Shown here: positions 61,039-64,000 of the stretch, piece by piece
Numbering within the stretch: position 1 is the stretch's first letter
Layout: each line of letters opens with the position of its first letter
NCBI RefSeq assembly: GCF_003097655.1
Contig: NZ_QCZH01000012.1
Span: 34,563 to 98,562, forward strand
Length of the DNA stretch: 64,000 nucleotides
Origin: Flavobacterium laiguense
GTDB lineage: Bacteria; Bacteroidota; Bacteroidia; Flavobacteriales; Flavobacteriaceae
Reading direction: 5' to 3'
Notes under the pieces: generated by a model
Databases searched by the model: none
What the model was told of the DNA's origin: nothing
What the model saw: only the letters and a program-made list of their open reading frames with translations
Translations under genes and position numbers: made by a program

Positions 61039-64000
61039 ATGATAAAAAAATTACTTATTACACTGCTTGTATTATTGAGTTTTAATAAAGTTGTTGCCCA
61101 AACCCCTGGAATGATTATAGAGCCGGCCAGTGGTGCTTCTAAATCTGTCTTGGATCCTAATAATGATGGTTATATATCAACATCAACAGCTGGATTTTTG
61201 GGGAATGACAAGAGTAATAGCGAAATAGCCTATAGAACATTGATAGCGGCAGGTAGCGAACCCAGTTCGGATGTTAGGAATGGTCCTAATTGTGGTTTCT
61301 CTGATTTTGTTGAATCTGTGTCTGGGGGTATTGATCCTGTTTTTCATTATTCTAATGGAACAAACTGGTTGTTTCGATTTAGAATGGCCAGTATTGCTCC
61401 CAATGCAAAAAGTTATTCGATTTTAATTGATACCGATGGTTTGTTTGGATCTACCGGCCCAAATGCTGATCCAACTTATACAACATCTAACCCAGGTTTT
61501 GAAGTTGAAATAGTTTTGGCTACTAAATTTGGAGCCAGAATTTATAATTTAGAAAATGCATGCGGAGCAAATCTTGTCAAGTCATATCCCGTTGATAGAA
61601 TACAAAAATCTATTGCAGCTTCTACAGAATGTAGTCAAATGAATTTCTTCTTAGATTTTTATGTTGACTGGGCGGATTTAACACCGCTTGGATTTACTCA
61701 GGCTACTCCAATGCGATATGCTATTGTTGATAATATGGCAGCGGATAAGTCTACAATTTGCAGTCCGAGCTCTGCCTCAGATATTGGTGGGGTAAATGAT
61801 ACCGCTTGTGGAAGTTTGGAAAATTGTTTTAATGTGATTATTAATAATCAGCCACTTTGTTCTCCGAGTTCTCCTGCTACATGTGTTTTTTCAGATTGCC
61901 CTGTAATAACTTTGCCTTTGTCAACAGGGGCTACTACGGTAAGTGGAACTTCTACTGAAGCAAGCGGAACGACTATTCGAGTTTATAAAAATACAGCTTT
62001 AATAGGTTCAACTACTGTAACTGGAGGAGCTTGGTCATTAACTGGAATTTCGCCGCCACTTGTAATTGGTGACAAGATTTCGGCAACAGCACAAGCGACA
62101 GGAGAAGTCGAGTCAGGAACGAATTGTAATAATACAACAACAGTTCTAGGTTCTACATGTACACCGCCAATTACAAGTGCATATGAATGTGGTAAAAGCA
62201 TTCAAGGAATTGCAACTCCGGGTGCAATAGTTAGAGTGTATAAAGGAACAAACACAACTCCCGAAATTCCTGGAGGAGGAACAATTTGGACTTCTGGGCA
62301 ATCAATTACAGCAACAACTTTGCCTAGTGCATTATCTCCAAATACTCAAAATTTTCTTCATAAATGTACTACAGATGGAGTTTCAACAAGATGTAATTCT
62401 TCTGGAGCAGGTTGCTTAACATATGGTGCTTATCGGATTACGCAACAATTAGCGGGTCAATGTGAGTCGACACCTGTTTGGATTTGTGTTGGTGGATTAT
62501 CACAAACAGCAACTCCAACAATTTCTACAACTATTACTACCTCTACTACTTCAGTAAGTGGTACCGTTCCAACACCAGATAATGTTGTAGGTGTTACAGT
62601 ATATTTATATGCAAACAATATTCAAATTGGAACTACAACCACAACAGCAGGAGGTAATTGGACAATTCCATCTTTGACTTTTTATACATGTGATATTGTA
62701 AAAGCATTAGCTGTAAAAACTACAGTAACTGTTAAATGTCCTTCGGATTATTCTACTGCTCAAACAATTTCTGCGGGTGTTACATCTGCTCCAACGATTA
62801 CAGGTACTTATTGTACCACTGCTACTATAACGAAAGTAACGGGTACTTCATCAGAACCAAATGGAACCGAAATTCAAGTATTCGAAAATGGTATTGCCGA
62901 AGGATCAACAACAACCGTTCTTGGAGGTTTATGGACAGCCACAACAGGAATTAGTATCGCTCCAGGAAGAACGATAACTGCAAAGGCTACAAATTTAACG
63001 AGTTGTGAATCTCAAAGTGTGGCATCTGCAGGCGTTTTGGTTGGATCACAAACTTCAAATGCAGTTACTATCACTCCAGCATCAATTGTAGAAAATACAA
63101 CTTCCATTTCGGGGACAGGTGCCAATGGGGATACAATAAAATTATATATCGATGGCCACCCGGTATATCAAGATTTAGCAGAAACAACCTTGGCTACAGC
63201 TGTTGTTTCGGGTACTTCTTGGACAATATCAACAATTTATGCTAATGCATTATATTCTGGAGGAATAGTAACGGCAACAGCCACAAGTGGATCAAATTGT
63301 GAAGGGGTAAAATCGGATTCAACCCCTGTTACTTGTAGTCCTCCATCAAAAACGTTAACGGTAAATCCAGATAATACCACTGTGTGTTCAGGAAGTGTCG
63401 TTGCTAATGTTCAAGTGCTTTTATCCCAAGCGGGGGTAATTTACCAACTATTTAATAATACACTTGGGTTAAATTCCGGGTCATCTGTATTAGGAACTGG
63501 CGATCCGATAACTCCGATAACTCTGAGTTCTGCAGTACTTACTGCAAACGCTACATTGTCCATAAAAGCCATTAAATTTCCTTTTGGTTCTTGTACTCAA
63601 ACGTTAGATGAAACAGTGGGGGTTACTGTAAATGCCGTTCCAACCTTGTCTTTAGCGGTAGGTTCGGATGCCGCTTCAATTTGTGAAAATACTTCAACAA
63701 ACATAACTGTTGCACTTTCTCAAGTTGGTTTTAATTATCAATTAAGGAATGGTACAACAAACATTGGATCAGCAGTAGCGGGAACGGGTGGTACTATCAA
63801 TTTGCCAACGGGTAATCTCTCTGCTACAACTACATTTAATGTAACAGCTACAGGAGTTGCCCCTTCAAGTTGTACAGGGCAATTGACGGCAACAAAGGAA
63901 ATTACAGTAATTGCCTTGCCAGTAGTGGCAGCCATCGCAGATGGTTCGACAGCGGTTTGTGCAGGTTCAGACACAGCAGCTTTCACCAACACCACAACAG
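61039..64000 (+). CDS. Giant secreted Ig-like repeat protein (C-terminus outside window)
   Basis: 987 codons are visible and the frame is still open at 64000. It starts MIKKLLITLLVLLSFNKVVA, a signal peptide. An N-terminal domain of about 265 residues (PGMIIEPASGASKSVLDPNN, FRFRMASIAPNAKSYSILID) has paired cysteines. From about residue 288 come bacterial Ig-like repeats (ATTVSGTSTEASGTTIRVYK, GGAWSLTGISPP), each with a W-T/S-L strand. Near the end two homologous domains start at about nt 63370 and 63640 (each with CS or CE, LSQ-G-YQL, and GTG-T), then a third begins LPVVAAIADGSTAVC. This layout fits surface or gliding adhesins of the Bacteroidetes exported by type IX secretion; the sorting domain would lie beyond the window. 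Confidence 0.85.
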   Translation, partial: MIKKLLITLLVLLSFNKVVAQTPGMIIEPASGASKSVLDPNNDGYISTSTAGFLGNDKSNSEIAYRTLIAAGSEPSSDVRNGPNCGFSDFVESVSGGIDPVFHYSNGTNWLFRFRMASIAPNAKSYSILIDTDGLFGSTGPNADPTYTTSNPGFEVEIVLATKFGARIYNLENACGANLVKSYPVDRIQKSIAASTECSQMNFFLDFYVDWADLTPLGFTQATPMRYAIVDNMAADKSTICSPSSASDIGGVNDTACGSLENCFNVIINNQPLCSPSSPATCVFSDCPVITLPLSTGATTVSGTSTEASGTTIRVYKNTALIGSTTVTGGAWSLTGISPPLVIGDKISATAQATGEVESGTNCNNTTTVLGSTCTPPITSAYECGKSIQGIATPGAIVRVYKGTNTTPEIPGGGTIWTSGQSITATTLPSALSPNTQNFLHKCTTDGVSTRCNSSGAGCLTYGAYRITQQLAGQCESTPVWICVGGLSQTATPTISTTITTSTTSVSGTVPTPDNVVGVTVYLYANNIQIGTTTTTAGGNWTIPSLTFYTCDIVKALAVKTTVTVKCPSDYSTAQTISAGVTSAPTITGTYCTTATITKVTGTSSEPNGTEIQVFENGIAEGSTTTVLGGLWTATTGISIAPGRTITAKATNLTSCESQSVASAGVLVGSQTSNAVTITPASIVENTTSISGTGANGDTIKLYIDGHPVYQDLAETTLATAVVSGTSWTISTIYANALYSGGIVTATATSGSNCEGVKSDSTPVTCSPPSKTLTVNPDNTTVCSGSVVANVQVLLSQAGVIYQLFNNTLGLNSGSSVLGTGDPITPITLSSAVLTANATLSIKAIKFPFGSCTQTLDETVGVTVNAVPTLSLAVGSDAASICENTSTNITVALSQVGFNYQLRNGTTNIGSAVAGTGGTINLPTGNLSATTTFNVTATGVAPSSCTGQLTATKEITVIALPVVAAIADGSTAVCAGSDTAAFTNTTT

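Overview
The window is chromosomal DNA of a member of the Bacteroidota, most likely the genus Flavobacterium or a close relative. The evidence is AT-rich DNA, Bacteroidetes-type -7 promoter boxes (TAnnTTTG), near absence of Shine-Dalgarno (SD) sequences except before rpsU, Porin_10 and DUF2851 proteins, two-subunit methylmalonyl-CoA mutase, and a giant Ig-like secreted protein. I see no prophage, insertion sequence, CRISPR array or plasmid functions; this is core chromosome sprinkled with small dispersed repeats.

Layout. 1-9.8 kb: rnhB (cut by the window edge), a structured intergenic element, a Porin_10 protein, a CBS-domain PLP enzyme (cystathionine beta-synthase type), a DEDDh exonuclease, DUF2851, a PspC protein, an APC transporter and a helix-hairpin-helix protein. 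10-12.9 kb: acyl-CoA dehydrogenase, rpsU with an exceptional SD, a XerC/D-type recombinase and hpf. 13.0-26.7 kb: the translation/transcription cluster tRNA-Thr, tRNA-Tyr, tRNA-Thr, tuf, tRNA-Trp, secE, nusG, rplK, rplA, rplJ, rplL, rpoB, rpoC, then a DUF3467 protein. 27-34 kb: a small secreted protein, prfC (-), an alpha-amylase lipoprotein (-) resembling archaeal enzymes, a SurA-like isomerase and a MoxR ATPase. 34.3-39.5 kb: two unrelated-type aconitases in tandem. 39.9-47.1 kb: two small membrane proteins, a frameshifted hemolysin III gene, a LysM/NlpC-P60 hydrolase, an APC permease, and the divergent ald / lrp pair. 47.7-53.6 kb: an N-terminally extended GAPDH (-), an HtrA protease (-), dapF, a GNAT acetyltransferase and mltG. 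54-60.6 kb: a lysozyme-like secreted protein, a PepSY-like protein (-), and the minus-strand operon udk, divIC, mutA (small subunit), scpA (large subunit). 61.0 kb to the end: the first 987 codons of a giant secreted Ig-like protein.

The most interesting non-coding signal is a family of four intergenic elements (846-957, 11220-11338, 39565-39719 on the minus strand, 47430-47556). They share a core and are closed by outer stems whose sequences differ but always pair, so the pairing rather than the sequence is conserved. They resemble the Flavobacteria flavo-1 RNA motif, which I name from memory only. Other notable points are the rpsU SD followed by a terminator that carries the next gene's promoter box, two miniature inverted-repeat elements, a T-tract frameshift that removes the HxxxH motif of hemolysin III, and repeats that touch start codons.
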